From positions 1,145,301 through 1,209,300 of the forward strand of contig JAICWS010000001.1 in assembly GCA_025934695.1 (NCBI GenBank): a stretch of 64,000 nt of DNA, given 5' to 3'. Shown one piece after another: positions 46,827 through 54,847 of this stretch; the stretch's first letter is position 1, and every line of letters begins with the position of its first letter. This DNA comes from Alphaproteobacteria bacterium (GTDB lineage: Bacteria; Pseudomonadota; Alphaproteobacteria; Micavibrionales; UBA2020). The notes below the pieces were generated by a model that was not told where the DNA came from, ran no database searches, and was given only the letters and a program-made list of their open reading frames with translations. The position numbers were made by a program, and so were the translations under genes.

Positions 46827-46963
46827 CCTCAGACCATGCTAGAGAAGACCGCCGCCGGCGGCGGCGCAGGAGGAGTATCGACCCCTTAAAAGGAGTCTTT
46901 GCGGAGTCATGAACCGCAAGAGGTTGCCTGCGCCGTCTTAAAAGCCGGGGCCGGAACGGCACA

Positions 46964-47353
46964 TCAGTACGGCGGATATTGCGGATACTGATAGCAATAA
47001 CCGTTATACCAATAGCCGTAAAAACCATAGTCGCTGTTCCAGCAGCTGTCGCTGTTGTAGGCCGAAGGGTACGGGTAATAGAGCGGCACCCCGATCCCGA
47101 TGAACACGTCGTTATGGCGGCGATGATCGCCGCGCCAAGGCGATGGGCTGCCGCGCGGCGCTTGCGCCGCGGGAACCGGACGCACAGTCGGAGCGCTCAT
47201 CGCGGGACGCGTCGCGGTAACGCCGGCGCCGCCGTGAAAACCGCTGTTCACGACCATATCGCTGCGCGCCCAAGCCGCACCTGCGCTGGCGGAGAGACTA
47301 AAAGCCATCGCCGCAAGCGCCAACAAAGGTATTTTGCAGTTTTTTGGAGGCAT
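46964..47353 (-). CDS. Small exported Tyr-rich protein, paralogue A
   Basis: The protein is 129 aa. It has a clear signal peptide (KIPLLALAAMAFSLSASAGAAWA, cleavage near residue 29), a Pro/Ala middle part, and a C-terminus CWNSDYGFYGYWYNGYC followed by YQYPQYPPY. Two Cys bracket the Tyr-rich block. The next gene encodes a protein with nearly the same C-terminus. The location is periplasm or cell surface. The function is unknown. Confidence 0.75.
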   Translation of the reverse strand: MPPKNCKIPLLALAAMAFSLSASAGAAWARSDMVVNSGFHGGAGVTATRPAMSAPTVRPVPAAQAPRGSPSPWRGDHRRHNDVFIGIGVPLYYPYPSAYNSDSCWNSDYGFYGYWYNGYCYQYPQYPPY

Positions 47354-47426
47354 CTGTTTGTTCCGTTTCTTCTTGCTTTTTCTCGCTATGCCAACCCATC
47401 AGCGTCCAAAACCTCCCGCAATAAAC

Positions 47427-47456
47427 AGCCCTCCCGCTTCAAAAAGCAGGAGGGCT
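47427..47456 (-). terminator. Terminator hairpin between the two Tyr-rich genes
   Basis: AGCCCTCC...GGAGGGCT arms with a short A-rich loop lie 12 bases downstream of the minus-strand stop at 47469, followed on that strand by a GTTTATT stretch. Confidence 0.6.
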
Positions 47457-47468
47457 CAAAAATATCCT

Positions 47469-47912
47469 TTAATAAGGAGGCGGATATTGCTGGCAATAGC
47501 CATCGTACCAGTAGCCGTTGAAGCCGTAATAGCTGTTCCAGCAATTGGGCGCGACCGGATAGCCATAGGCCGGATAGTCATAGCCGCCGTAATAGCCTGT
47601 GGGAATGCCGATATTCAGACCGAAGCCCCAACCGCCGCCATCCCAGCCACCCCAGCCCCTGTCGCGGTCAAAGCGGCGTCCGCCAAAATTGCGGGCCCCG
47701 AAACTGCGGCCTCCGTTGTTGTTGATGACGATGGACCGGTTCGCAAACGACCGGTTCACGCCAGCGTTGAACGAACGTCCCGACACGACGCGGCCGCCGC
47801 CGCCGTTGAAATGACCGCCACGATCCGGGGCTGCCTGCGCCGCACCCGCCGCGAGGCCCGAGGCCACCAAAGCCAAGGCGACCAGGGCTATCTTCCATTT
47901 TTGGTTCTGCAT
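47469..47912 (-). CDS. Small exported Tyr-rich protein, paralogue B
   Basis: The protein is 147 aa from the ATG at 47912 with AAGGA about 9 bases upstream; a start 7 codons earlier is possible. The signal peptide (KIALVALALVASGLAAGAAQA) is followed by a Gly/Arg/Asn-rich middle (FNGGGGRVVSGRSF, RGWGGWDGGGWGFG) and the C-terminal block CWNSYYGFNGYWYDGYC, then QQYPPPY, shared with the gene downstream. The two form a tandem pair with different middles. Confidence 0.75.
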   Translation of the reverse strand: MQNQKWKIALVALALVASGLAAGAAQAAPDRGGHFNGGGGRVVSGRSFNAGVNRSFANRSIVINNNGGRSFGARNFGGRRFDRDRGWGGWDGGGWGFGLNIGIPTGYYGGYDYPAYGYPVAPNCWNSYYGFNGYWYDGYCQQYPPPY

Positions 47913-48033
47913 GAATTGAGTTCCTTTCTCCAACGCAAACCTTTGCGCGGGAAAAAGCTCAAGGCCAAAAATCCGGATTTTCCGCCGCGCTTCGGCGGAA
48001 CTATTCGCGTACCGCTTTCATACTGTATATTTT

Positions 48034-48200
48034 CCACGAATGAACAGGAATAAAGAAGCGCCGCAGGCATTGTCTTTCTTATTCAACCCACAGATGGACA
48101 CAGATCGACACAGATATTCTTTCTTATCCGTGTTCATCCGTGTCCATCCGTGTCCATCTGTGGGCTTCTTTAAAATGCCTGCGGCGCAAGAACAGAAGTT
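48034..48200. repeat. Dispersed nested-palindrome repeat, copy 3 of 3
   Basis: It has the same organisation as 21933-22078: GCGCCGCAGGCAT / ATGCCTGCGGCGC outer arms and CCCACAGATGGACACAG / GTGTCCATCTGTGGG inner arms, with an extra internal GTGTCCATCC unit. It lies between the Tyr-rich gene's upstream side and the end of the 4-TM gene. Confidence 0.85.
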
Positions 48201-48208
48201 ATTGGTGT

Positions 48209-48703
48209 CTAGAACGGTAGCGAGACCTTGTGGTCGGCGCCGAGGTTCCACAGCGCCGCCATCGCGATGATGTTGACCGCGAGATAGAATTTCAGGGCAA
48301 GGTTCCGCTCCTTGAAGATCGCGAGATACTTGAAAATAATGGCAACCGAAATCACCGAATAAAGCCAGTGGAAATCAAGCACCGGCATGAAGCGGTTCAC
48401 GCCCTCGACGATGGTCAGGAACACGACGAGCCCGCAGGCCGCCAGCAGCGCGGGGATCGTGAACGATCCCATCTGCGAGCGGAACTGCTCGAGCATCATG
48501 ATCGCGAGAAAATTTCCGATCGAGACGAACAGGATCGACCAGAAGATCAGGTGCGCCGCCTTCCAGCCCGCATGGTACTGGTAAATCAGCACGCTGAGCG
48601 CGAGCAGCGGAATCGTGATGATCAGGCTGATGACATAGGATTTCACCAGCTCTGCGCTGCTCAGATCATGTCCCGGTAATTTCTTTTCCCGCGAATTGGC
48701 CAT
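48209..48703 (-). CDS. Four-TM membrane protein, paralogue A
   Basis: The protein is 164 aa. It has a hydrophilic N-terminus (about 20 residues) and then four or five hydrophobic helices (from VISLIITIPLLALSVLIY to FYLAVNIIAMAALW), ending SLPF. It is similar in length, helix pattern and ending (ALWNLGADHKVSLPF) to the protein at 51039-51542. No known family was recognised. Confidence 0.72.
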   Translation of the reverse strand: MANSREKKLPGHDLSSAELVKSYVISLIITIPLLALSVLIYQYHAGWKAAHLIFWSILFVSIGNFLAIMMLEQFRSQMGSFTIPALLAACGLVVFLTIVEGVNRFMPVLDFHWLYSVISVAIIFKYLAIFKERNLALKFYLAVNIIAMAALWNLGADHKVSLPF

Positions 48704-48796
48704 GCTTTAAACATATAATATTATTTGAAAAATTGAATAGCCGACTGCGACGGAAAATGTTTGACATAACGCGGTCCCGCCTCTAATCTGCACGCC

Positions 48797-49507
48797 ATGA
48801 AAGAATATTCCTATTTCCGCGCCGACGGCCTGTCGCTGGCCGCGCTCGACACCATCAAGGAGTCGAAGGAAGAATACGACGCCCTCCGGAGAAAGCTTTG
48901 CGACAGATTCGGCGCGAACGAGGTTATGGCGGGCTATGATCCCATCACCGGCCACATGAGCTTCCTTGCTTTTCACTTCCGCGCGAACCAGAAAGTGCCC
49001 GAAGGATGGAAGACGATCAATGAGCAGAAATCGAAGGACGGCGCCCTCCAGTGCACCTTCGCGATGCCGGCGGCAGGTTCGCCCGATGCGTTTCACATGG
49101 CGAATATCGGCGGGCTGATGGAGCGTGCGGCGCGGCTGACCGACCTCGAAGGCGTCTTTGGCTGCAGGATGGAGCCGCGCGCCTATCCGGCGGGTACTTT
49201 TGAAACCGCCTTCGTGCGCCAAAGCTTCATGACAAATGGCCCCGGCCCCATCGGCAAGCTGTACGGCCAAAGCCTTGGCATCGGCGGTTCCGGCTCGCCG
49301 GGCACCGCTTCGGATCCCATCGTCTCGATGGAGATCAACGGCGAAGTGTATATCCGCGTGCCGAACAAGCCCGGTACCGAAGAGCCGCAGATGCTGCCGC
49401 CCGACGCGGCGCCGGTTTCTTACGATGAAATGATCCGCACCGACAAAGCCGAATACGACCGCCGCATGGGCCAAAGCCTGCAAAGCCGCGGCTGGGGTTG
49501 TTTCTAA
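48797..49507 (+). CDS. Hypothetical cytosolic protein
   Basis: The protein is 236 aa, soluble, and not recognised. It starts MKEYSYFRADGLSL and ends RGWGCF. Mixed alpha/beta composition with no obvious catalytic motif. It is transcribed divergently from the 4-TM gene. Confidence 0.62.
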   Translation: MKEYSYFRADGLSLAALDTIKESKEEYDALRRKLCDRFGANEVMAGYDPITGHMSFLAFHFRANQKVPEGWKTINEQKSKDGALQCTFAMPAAGSPDAFHMANIGGLMERAARLTDLEGVFGCRMEPRAYPAGTFETAFVRQSFMTNGPGPIGKLYGQSLGIGGSGSPGTASDPIVSMEINGEVYIRVPNKPGTEEPQMLPPDAAPVSYDEMIRTDKAEYDRRMGQSLQSRGWGCF

Positions 49508-49525
49508 ATCTTCACAAAAATTTTT

Positions 49526-49714
49526 CTTTCGCGAAGCGAAAGTCTCCTTAGTCCCCTCTCCCAACGAAGTTGGGAGAGGTTAGCGTGAGGGGACGGAGCG
49601 GTGATACGTAATCGGCGCGGTTCTTTCCAATTTTAAACTAATCTCTGTTCCCTCTCCCTAACCTCTCCCGCTCCGCGGGAGAGGGGACTAACAGGGCTTT
49701 CGCTTCGCGAAAGA
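49526..49714. repeat. MITE-like element with long terminal inverted repeats
   Basis: About 190 bp bounded by inverted arms TCTTTCGCGAAGCGAAAG and CTTTCGCTTCGCGAAAGA. Inside these lies a second pair, TTAGTCCCCTCTCCCAACG on the left and a matching CGGGAGAGGGGACTAA-type arm on the right. It contains no ORF and lies between convergent genes. Confidence 0.82.
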
Positions 49715-49728
49715 CATACAATTATTCG

Positions 49729-50916
49729 CTAATCCTCATTGCTCTCATGCGCGAGGCGGGTGTCGGAAGGACGCCAGTTCTTCACGCGCGTCTCGATGTC
49801 CGCGCGCTGCTGGGCGGTGAGGACTTTCGAAAAATCGGTGTCCGCCATGGTGACGTCAATGCCATCCTCGACCGGATGGGCGGCGAGGCGGTACCAGAAA
49901 TAGGCCTCGGCCAGGTCTTTCTTCACCCCTTGGCCCGTTTCGTACATATTGCCCAGAAATTCCTGCGCATGGGCGAGGCCATGTTCTGCCGCCTGCTTCA
50001 TCAATTGCGCCGCCTCAGCGTCGTCATGCGGCACGCCCTGCCCGCGCGCATACATCAGCCCCAGCGCGAGCGCCGCATGAGCGTCGCCGTTTTTCGCCCG
50101 CGCGCGCAGCGGCGTCGCGACATCGGGATCGGGTTTCCAGTCTTTCAGTGCCGCGTCGGCGGCGGCTTTTTCCTGCGGGCTCAGGCGCGCGGCGATATTT
50201 TCGGCGCTGGCGGCTTCCTGCGGCTCCGCCTTCAGCCACAATTGCTGCCACAGATAGGCCTCGGCATCGTCGCGGCGCTTGCCCTTGCCCTTCTCGAAAA
50301 TATCCATCATGGCCTTCTGCGCGTCCGGCTCGCCCTGCAGCGCGGCTTTGCGGTACCATTTATAGGCCTCGCGGAAATCCTGCGGTACGCCGCGCGCGGT
50401 GTAATACATCTCGGCCAGGTGGCGCTGGGCGATGGCGTCGCCCTGCTCCGCCGCGGCGCGATACCAGCGCGCGGCCTCGGCATAGCTCTGCTCGACGCCG
50501 ACGCCGTTCTCATAGACCTGGCCCAGCTCGGCCTCGTCCTCGGGGTCATAGGTTAAACGGCTCAGATAAAAGCGGATGCCGGGTTCATCCCAGATGATTT
50601 TCGGCGCGGGTGGGGGTGGAGGTGCCGGCGGCGTGGCGGTCTCCTGCGCCGGTGCCGCTTGTTCTTCAATTATGAGCTTGGTGGCGGCGATCTTCTGCAA
50701 GTTCGGGGGTGAAATGTCGGGCTGCGTCGCCATCCAGATAAAGGGGAAGGCGAACAAGGCGACGGCCAGCACCACGAGCGGCGCTGCCACCCGCCATCCC
50801 CCGCCGCTCCTGCGCCGCACCACGAGAACAGATACCGCGCAGACGGCCAGAATGGCTGCCGCGAGCCACGAGAGGAGGGAAACGGTGGAAACCTGCGATG
50901 TGAGAACAAGAGCCAT
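49729..50916 (-). CDS. Membrane-anchored Sel1-like repeat (TPR-type) protein
   Basis: The protein is 395 aa from the ATG at 50916. Two TM segments lie near the N-terminus (LLSWLAAAILAVCAVSVLVV and VAAPLVVLAVALFAFPFIWM), followed by a Pro-rich linker (PPAPPPPPAPK) and four or five Sel1-like repeats (for example AELGQVYENGVGVEQSYAEA and LGLMYARGQGVPHDDAEA). Sel1 proteins are scaffolds for protein interaction, often in envelope or signalling complexes. The start has a weak ribosome binding site and the frame is open for 65 more codons upstream. Confidence 0.82.
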   Translation of the reverse strand: MALVLTSQVSTVSLLSWLAAAILAVCAVSVLVVRRRSGGGWRVAAPLVVLAVALFAFPFIWMATQPDISPPNLQKIAATKLIIEEQAAPAQETATPPAPPPPPAPKIIWDEPGIRFYLSRLTYDPEDEAELGQVYENGVGVEQSYAEAARWYRAAAEQGDAIAQRHLAEMYYTARGVPQDFREAYKWYRKAALQGEPDAQKAMMDIFEKGKGKRRDDAEAYLWQQLWLKAEPQEAASAENIAARLSPQEKAAADAALKDWKPDPDVATPLRARAKNGDAHAALALGLMYARGQGVPHDDAEAAQLMKQAAEHGLAHAQEFLGNMYETGQGVKKDLAEAYFWYRLAAHPVEDGIDVTMADTDFSKVLTAQQRADIETRVKNWRPSDTRLAHESNED

Positions 50917-51038
50917 GGGAATGCCGTGCGCGGCCGGAAATGACTGCAAGCCGCTCGCCGACAATATAGCACGTTCCCGCCTCTTTTTGAGGGCGGGAAC
51001 GTGGTTGCCATAAAGACCTTCAGGAGTCTCTTTTTTTT

Positions 51039-51542
51039 TTAAAAAGGCAGCGTCATTCTTCCGGCGTCGCCCAGGCACCAGAGGACGGTCATCGCCAGAC
51101 CGTTCAGGCACAGAAAGAGCTTCAGGGGGACGTATCTTTCCCGCATCACGCCGCCGTAGCAGACCGCGAGGCCGGTGATAACGACGGGCGTCAGCCAGCC
51201 GAAGCCATAGGCCACGACGAAACGGTTGATCGCCTCGTTCATCAGGAAGAAGACCGTGACGCCGATGAAACCGATCATCGCGGGCATCGTCAGATCGCCA
51301 AGGCTGGCGCGATAGGGCTCGATCACGAACAGCATGAGGAAGTCCGTTGCCATGAGGCCGAGGATCGCGAGCACGAACAAATAAGAATGAGGCCAGTCCG
51401 TGCGCGTCTGCATCATCATATAAGACGCGAGAATGCAGGGCAGGACGATCAGAAGGCTCGCGCCGGCGGGCACGAGGGCATGCAGCTTGTTCAGGACCTG
51501 CACCTGAACGGACTGGTTGGCTGTTGGGGTATCTGTACTCAT
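51039..51542 (-). CDS. Four-TM membrane protein, paralogue B
   Basis: The protein is 167 aa from the ATG at 51542 with AGGTG upstream. The helices resemble those of the protein at 48209-48703 and the end is also similar (VLWCLGDAGRMTLPF). The two are separated by two unrelated genes. Function unknown. Confidence 0.72.
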   Translation of the reverse strand: MSTDTPTANQSVQVQVLNKLHALVPAGASLLIVLPCILASYMMMQTRTDWPHSYLFVLAILGLMATDFLMLFVIEPYRASLGDLTMPAMIGFIGVTVFFLMNEAINRFVVAYGFGWLTPVVITGLAVCYGGVMRERYVPLKLFLCLNGLAMTVLWCLGDAGRMTLPF

Positions 51543-51882
51543 TGGGGCACCTGTTGGTTCATACAATTACAGGTTATCAGAAGCGGCTGAATATCCCCTT
51601 AAAAAACCAAGGGATTTCAGGCGCATTTCAAGAGTATTTCGCGATTATTTCAAACGCTTTTTAGGATGATTTTAGCGGGATTTTGGATGATGGGAATTTC
51701 TAATGAAAATCATGGTCATCCCCGACCAGTGAGCGCGAAGCGCGAACGTGGTGCGGGGATCCAAGAGTTACTCGCGCCGTCAGGCGCTCATTAAAGACAA
51801 ACCGCTGCGCAGTTTTAAATAACTCCCGGATCCCCGGCTCGCGCAGGCGCTCGCCTACGGGGATGACGATGATTCGATGTAC
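51543..51882. other. Intergenic region with hairpin repeat
   Basis: About 340 bases without a gene. The first part is AT-rich (upstream of the 4-TM gene). From 51715 to 51868 an inverted repeat is present: CATCCCC ... GGGGATCC on the left, GGATCCCC ... GGGGATGAC on the right, with GAGTTA and TAACTC inside. It may terminate the rlmB transcript. Confidence 0.65.
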
Positions 51883-53643
51883 TTACTCGCGCGTCAGCTC
51901 ATAGAGCGCGACCGCCGCCGCGTTCGAGACGTTCAGGCTCGAAATCGGACCGGAGGTCGGCAGCTTGGCCAGCGTGTCGCAGGTCTCGCCCACCAGGCGG
52001 CGCAGGCCTTCGCCTTCCGCGCCCAGGACGAGGGCGACCTTGCCGGTAGGGGCGAGGACGGAGAGCGTGTCCTTGCCTTCCTCGGCCAGGCCGATGCAGA
52101 AGAACCCCGCTTCCTTCATTTGTTCCAGCGCGCGGGTCAGATTGACTTCACGCACCATCGGGATGTGCTCGACCGCGCCGGAGGCGGACTTCGCCAGCGT
52201 GCCGGTGACATCGGGGGCATGCAGCTTCTGCACCACCACGGCGATCGCGCCGAAGGCGGCCGCCGAGCGCAGGATCGCGCCCACATTATGCGGATCGGTC
52301 ACCTGGTCGAGGACAAGGATTTTCGAATGTTCTTCCGCCGCGTTCAGCACGTCGGCCAGGAACACTTCTTCGGGCGGCTGCGCATCGAGCAGCACGCCCT
52401 GGTGCACCGCATCGCGGGGCAGCAGGCGTTCAAGGTCGAAGGACTCGGCGTAAACAGGCTCCGGCACCGCGATGCCGGCATTCTGCGCGGCCTCATAGGC
52501 CTCGCGGATGGATTCGAAGCCGCTCACGGTCACCAGCAGGCGCTGGAGGACGCGTTTCGGATTCTGCAGCGCGGCGCGCACGGCATGGACGCCGTACAGA
52601 TAGGCCGAGGACGGCGCGCCGAAACCGGAGCGGCTGCTTTTCAGCTTCTCGCGGGTTTCGGGCGAGGCCTCGAAGGGCGTCACCCCTGCGGCTTCCGTCG
52701 CTTCATTGTCGAGCTTGAAGTCGTCGGGCGTTAAATCGCCATCGTTCTTGTCGACGTTATCGACGCGGAAACCTCGGCGTTCTTCGCCGTAATTGCGCTT
52801 GTAAGGCTTGTGACGGTCGCCGCGGTCGCGGTAGTTGCTGCGCTCCTCGCGTTCGCCGAACTTCTTCTTGAAGGGGCGATCTCCGCCGCCTTCGGCGCGA
52901 TCTTTCTTGAAGGGACGGTCGCCACCGCGATCTCCACGGTCTTCCCATTTCTTTTTGAAGGGACGATCGCCGCCGCCTTCGCTGCGGCCTTCCCACTTCT
53001 TCTTGAAGGGCCGGTCGCCACCGCGATCTCCACGGTCTTCCCATTTTTTCTTGAAGGGACGATCTCCGCCGCTTGCGCCGCGGTCTTCCCACTTTTTCTT
53101 AAACGGACGGTCGCCGCCGGCGGCCCCACGATCTCCGCGATCTTCCCACTTTTTCTTGAAAGGGCGATCTCCGCCGCCTGCGCCACGGTCTTCCCATTTT
53201 TTCTTAAAAGGACGGTCGCCACCGCCTGCGCCGCGATCTTCCCATTTCTTTTTGAAGGGCCGGTCTCCGCCGCCGGCGCCCCGGTCTTCCCACTTTTTCT
53301 TAAACGGACGGTCGCCGCCGCTTTCGCTGCGGCCTTCCCATTTTTTCTTGAAAGGCCGATCTCCGCCGCCATCGCGGTCAAATTTCTTCTTGAAAGGACG
53401 GTCGCCACCTGCGCCCCCGCGATCTCCGCGGTCTTCCCATTTCTTCTTGAAGGGACGATCGCCGCCGCCAAAACTTTTGCCGCCGCGTCCGCCGCGGCCC
53501 TCGAAACGGTCGCCGCCTTTAAAGCCGCCCTTATCCCCTTCGAATCTTTTGCCAAAGCCGCGACCGCCGGGCCGCCCCTTGCCTTTCCCGCCCCCTCCGA
53601 ACTTGCCGGATTTGGACTGGAATTTTCCCTCTTTTTGTGACAT
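51883..53643 (-). CDS. rlmB: 23S rRNA 2'-O-ribose methyltransferase (RlmB/TrmH family) with long repeat extension
   Basis: The protein is 586 aa. The C-terminal ~250 residues are a normal SpoU/TrmH enzyme: a substrate-binding N-part (YLYGVHAVRAALQNP) and SPOUT motifs NVGAILRSAAAFGA, LVLGAEGEGLRRL and SLNVSNAAAVALYE. RlmB methylates G2251 of 23S rRNA in E. coli. In front is a ~270-residue basic, disordered region with 13 units of about 16 residues, GGDRPFKKKWEDRG, plus a Gly/Lys-rich start. This is far longer than the family norm. It is RGG-like and probably binds RNA. The tRNA-Tyr gene starts 100 bases away in the opposite direction. Confidence 0.9.
   Translation of the reverse strand: MSQKEGKFQSKSGKFGGGGKGKGRPGGRGFGKRFEGDKGGFKGGDRFEGRGGRGGKSFGGGDRPFKKKWEDRGDRGGAGGDRPFKKKFDRDGGGDRPFKKKWEGRSESGGDRPFKKKWEDRGAGGGDRPFKKKWEDRGAGGGDRPFKKKWEDRGAGGGDRPFKKKWEDRGDRGAAGGDRPFKKKWEDRGASGGDRPFKKKWEDRGDRGGDRPFKKKWEGRSEGGGDRPFKKKWEDRGDRGGDRPFKKDRAEGGGDRPFKKKFGEREERSNYRDRGDRHKPYKRNYGEERRGFRVDNVDKNDGDLTPDDFKLDNEATEAAGVTPFEASPETREKLKSSRSGFGAPSSAYLYGVHAVRAALQNPKRVLQRLLVTVSGFESIREAYEAAQNAGIAVPEPVYAESFDLERLLPRDAVHQGVLLDAQPPEEVFLADVLNAAEEHSKILVLDQVTDPHNVGAILRSAAAFGAIAVVVQKLHAPDVTGTLAKSASGAVEHIPMVREVNLTRALEQMKEAGFFCIGLAEEGKDTLSVLAPTGKVALVLGAEGEGLRRLVGETCDTLAKLPTSGPISSLNVSNAAAVALYELTRE
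52855..53475. repeat. 48-bp coding minisatellite within rlmB
   Basis: Thirteen tandem imperfect units encode GGDRPFKKKWEDRG-type blocks on the minus strand. Codon use differs between units, so they are not very recent copies, but slippage or recombination could change the number. Confidence 0.85.
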
Positions 53644-53743
53644 ATACCTTATTCTTTCGTTGACAGTTCGGGTGAATTTACCTTAATTAGACTGCAAATG
53701 AAAGAAGTAAAAGTCTTGTTGATTTCGAAGGCTTTTGCCGTGT

Positions 53744-53829
53744 GGAGGGGTGGCCGAGTGGTCAATGGCAGCAGACTGTAAATCTGCCCTCTTATGAGTT
53801 CGAAGGTTCAAATCCTTCCCCCTCCACCA
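53744..53829 (+). tRNA. tRNA-Tyr (GTA)
   Basis: The acceptor arms GGAGGGG (53744-53750) and CCCCTCC (53819-53825) pair fully, and the discriminator A and CCA end are encoded. The anticodon loop CTGTAAA (53776-53782) gives anticodon GTA, with 5-bp stem GCAGA/TCTGC. There is a long variable arm as in bacterial tRNA-Tyr, and a T-loop GTTCAAATCC. It reads toward the island. Confidence 0.95.
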
Positions 53830-53863
53830 TTTTTAAACCCCTCTTAACGCCTTTGCACTTAAC

Positions 53864-53959
53864 CTAATGCATCCCCCGAAACTGCGTCCACGGCGACGGC
53901 GGATGCGCGTGCGGCAGCATGGCGCTTTCCAGCCAGAATTTGTTGAGGACCTGCGCGAT
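53864..53959. repeat. Direct repeat, left copy: displaced 3' end of a response-regulator gene
   Basis: It matches 57281-57376 in the same orientation at 88 of 96 positions. Read on the minus strand it encodes a recognisable receiver-protein C-terminus (NKFWLESAMLPHAH ... FRGMH, then TAG), but the gene body is absent. It marks the left border of the AT-richer island. Confidence 0.85.
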
Positions 53960-54847
53960 TTACTGGCGATTCCCAAGCGGAGGGAGTACATTCTCTCGAC
54001 CCTCCACAAGCGGAAAATACGATTGAACACGGACAATACTGAGCGCCTAGGAGTAAACGCGACTGAACGTGTTTTTCTCGAATATGGCTGGCTTTTTCGG
54101 GAAAAGCCTGTCGCCGACTTTGGCATTGATGCCGAAATCGAGACCGTGACCCAAGAGCCGTTGGAGGGCTCGACAGAGGTCCGAAGAATTCCGACAGGGC
54201 ATGTGATCGTCCTTCAGATCAAGTCCGGGCCGTCGTACTTACGTCCACGGGCCGGCAATTATGCTTTTTATTCGAGCAACATGCGTCATTACAACTACTG
54301 GGCCAATCACTGGCTGCCAGTTGTTTTGGTTTTCTATGATACGGAAACGGGGGTGCTCCGTTGGCGAAAATTTGAGCGGACCGAAGCCGAAGTGACTGAC
54401 AGCGGTTGGAACATTGACGTTCCAGCGGACAATATTTTGAATGCCGAGGCAAAGGTGCTGTTTGAGCAGATTTTTGCCGCGCGCGAATCCGAAATGCGCC
54501 GCCTGGGGGATTTTACCCGGCAAATGGCCGCCAACAATAACAATGCGCTTATTCCGGTTCTAGATGGCCTTGCGCAAATGGAGCGCGAAATACGTATTCG
54601 CATTCTAGGCTATTCCCTGTGGTTTGCGCCGCTCCAGAAACAAGAGCTGCATCAATACTTGGGAAAGTTCTACCCGGTGGCGATGATCGAAGCGAACGCC
54701 CATATCCTGTGTCAGGCGGGCTTCCTGGAAGACACAGACAATTTCTATCTACCGAACAAGAAAAACAAGATCGGTATCGCGGCGTGCGAACAAGCTATGC
54801 GGCATCTTGAAGACGAGATTATCAAATTTATTTCGGAGCAAGCATGA
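53867..54847 (+). CDS. DUF4365 (PD-(D/E)xK nuclease-like) protein, first gene of the island
   Basis: The open frame is 326 codons from the ATG at 53867, but the first 31 codons lie in the direct repeat. The DUF4365-like part begins about residue 57 (NTERLGVNATERVFLEYGWL). The true start is therefore uncertain; a TTG at 54023 is one candidate. The domain shows DFGIDAEIE (D88, E90) and VIVLQIKSG (Q117, K119), the nuclease-like D...QxK pattern, and SNMRHYNYW and VVLVFYD that fit the family. The C-terminal half (from about residue 200) is helical. DUF4365 proteins are often found in phage-defence or mobile regions. The stop overlaps the start of the next gene (ATGA), so both are translated together. 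Confidence 0.8.
   Translation: MHPPKLRPRRRRMRVRQHGAFQPEFVEDLRDLLAIPKRREYILSTLHKRKIRLNTDNTERLGVNATERVFLEYGWLFREKPVADFGIDAEIETVTQEPLEGSTEVRRIPTGHVIVLQIKSGPSYLRPRAGNYAFYSSNMRHYNYWANHWLPVVLVFYDTETGVLRWRKFERTEAEVTDSGWNIDVPADNILNAEAKVLFEQIFAARESEMRRLGDFTRQMAANNNNALIPVLDGLAQMEREIRIRILGYSLWFAPLQKQELHQYLGKFYPVAMIEANAHILCQAGFLEDTDNFYLPNKKNKIGIAACEQAMRHLEDEIIKFISEQA

Noticed and set aside
52855-53475. Regular repeats that could suggest a CRISPR array
   Set aside because: The ~48-bp units are in frame, encode a repeated peptide within rlmB and have no unique spacers.
53744-53829. tRNA-Tyr as the attachment site of the island
   Set aside because: No part of the tRNA 3' end is repeated at the far border near 57280. 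The duplicated sequence is instead the end of the response-regulator gene.
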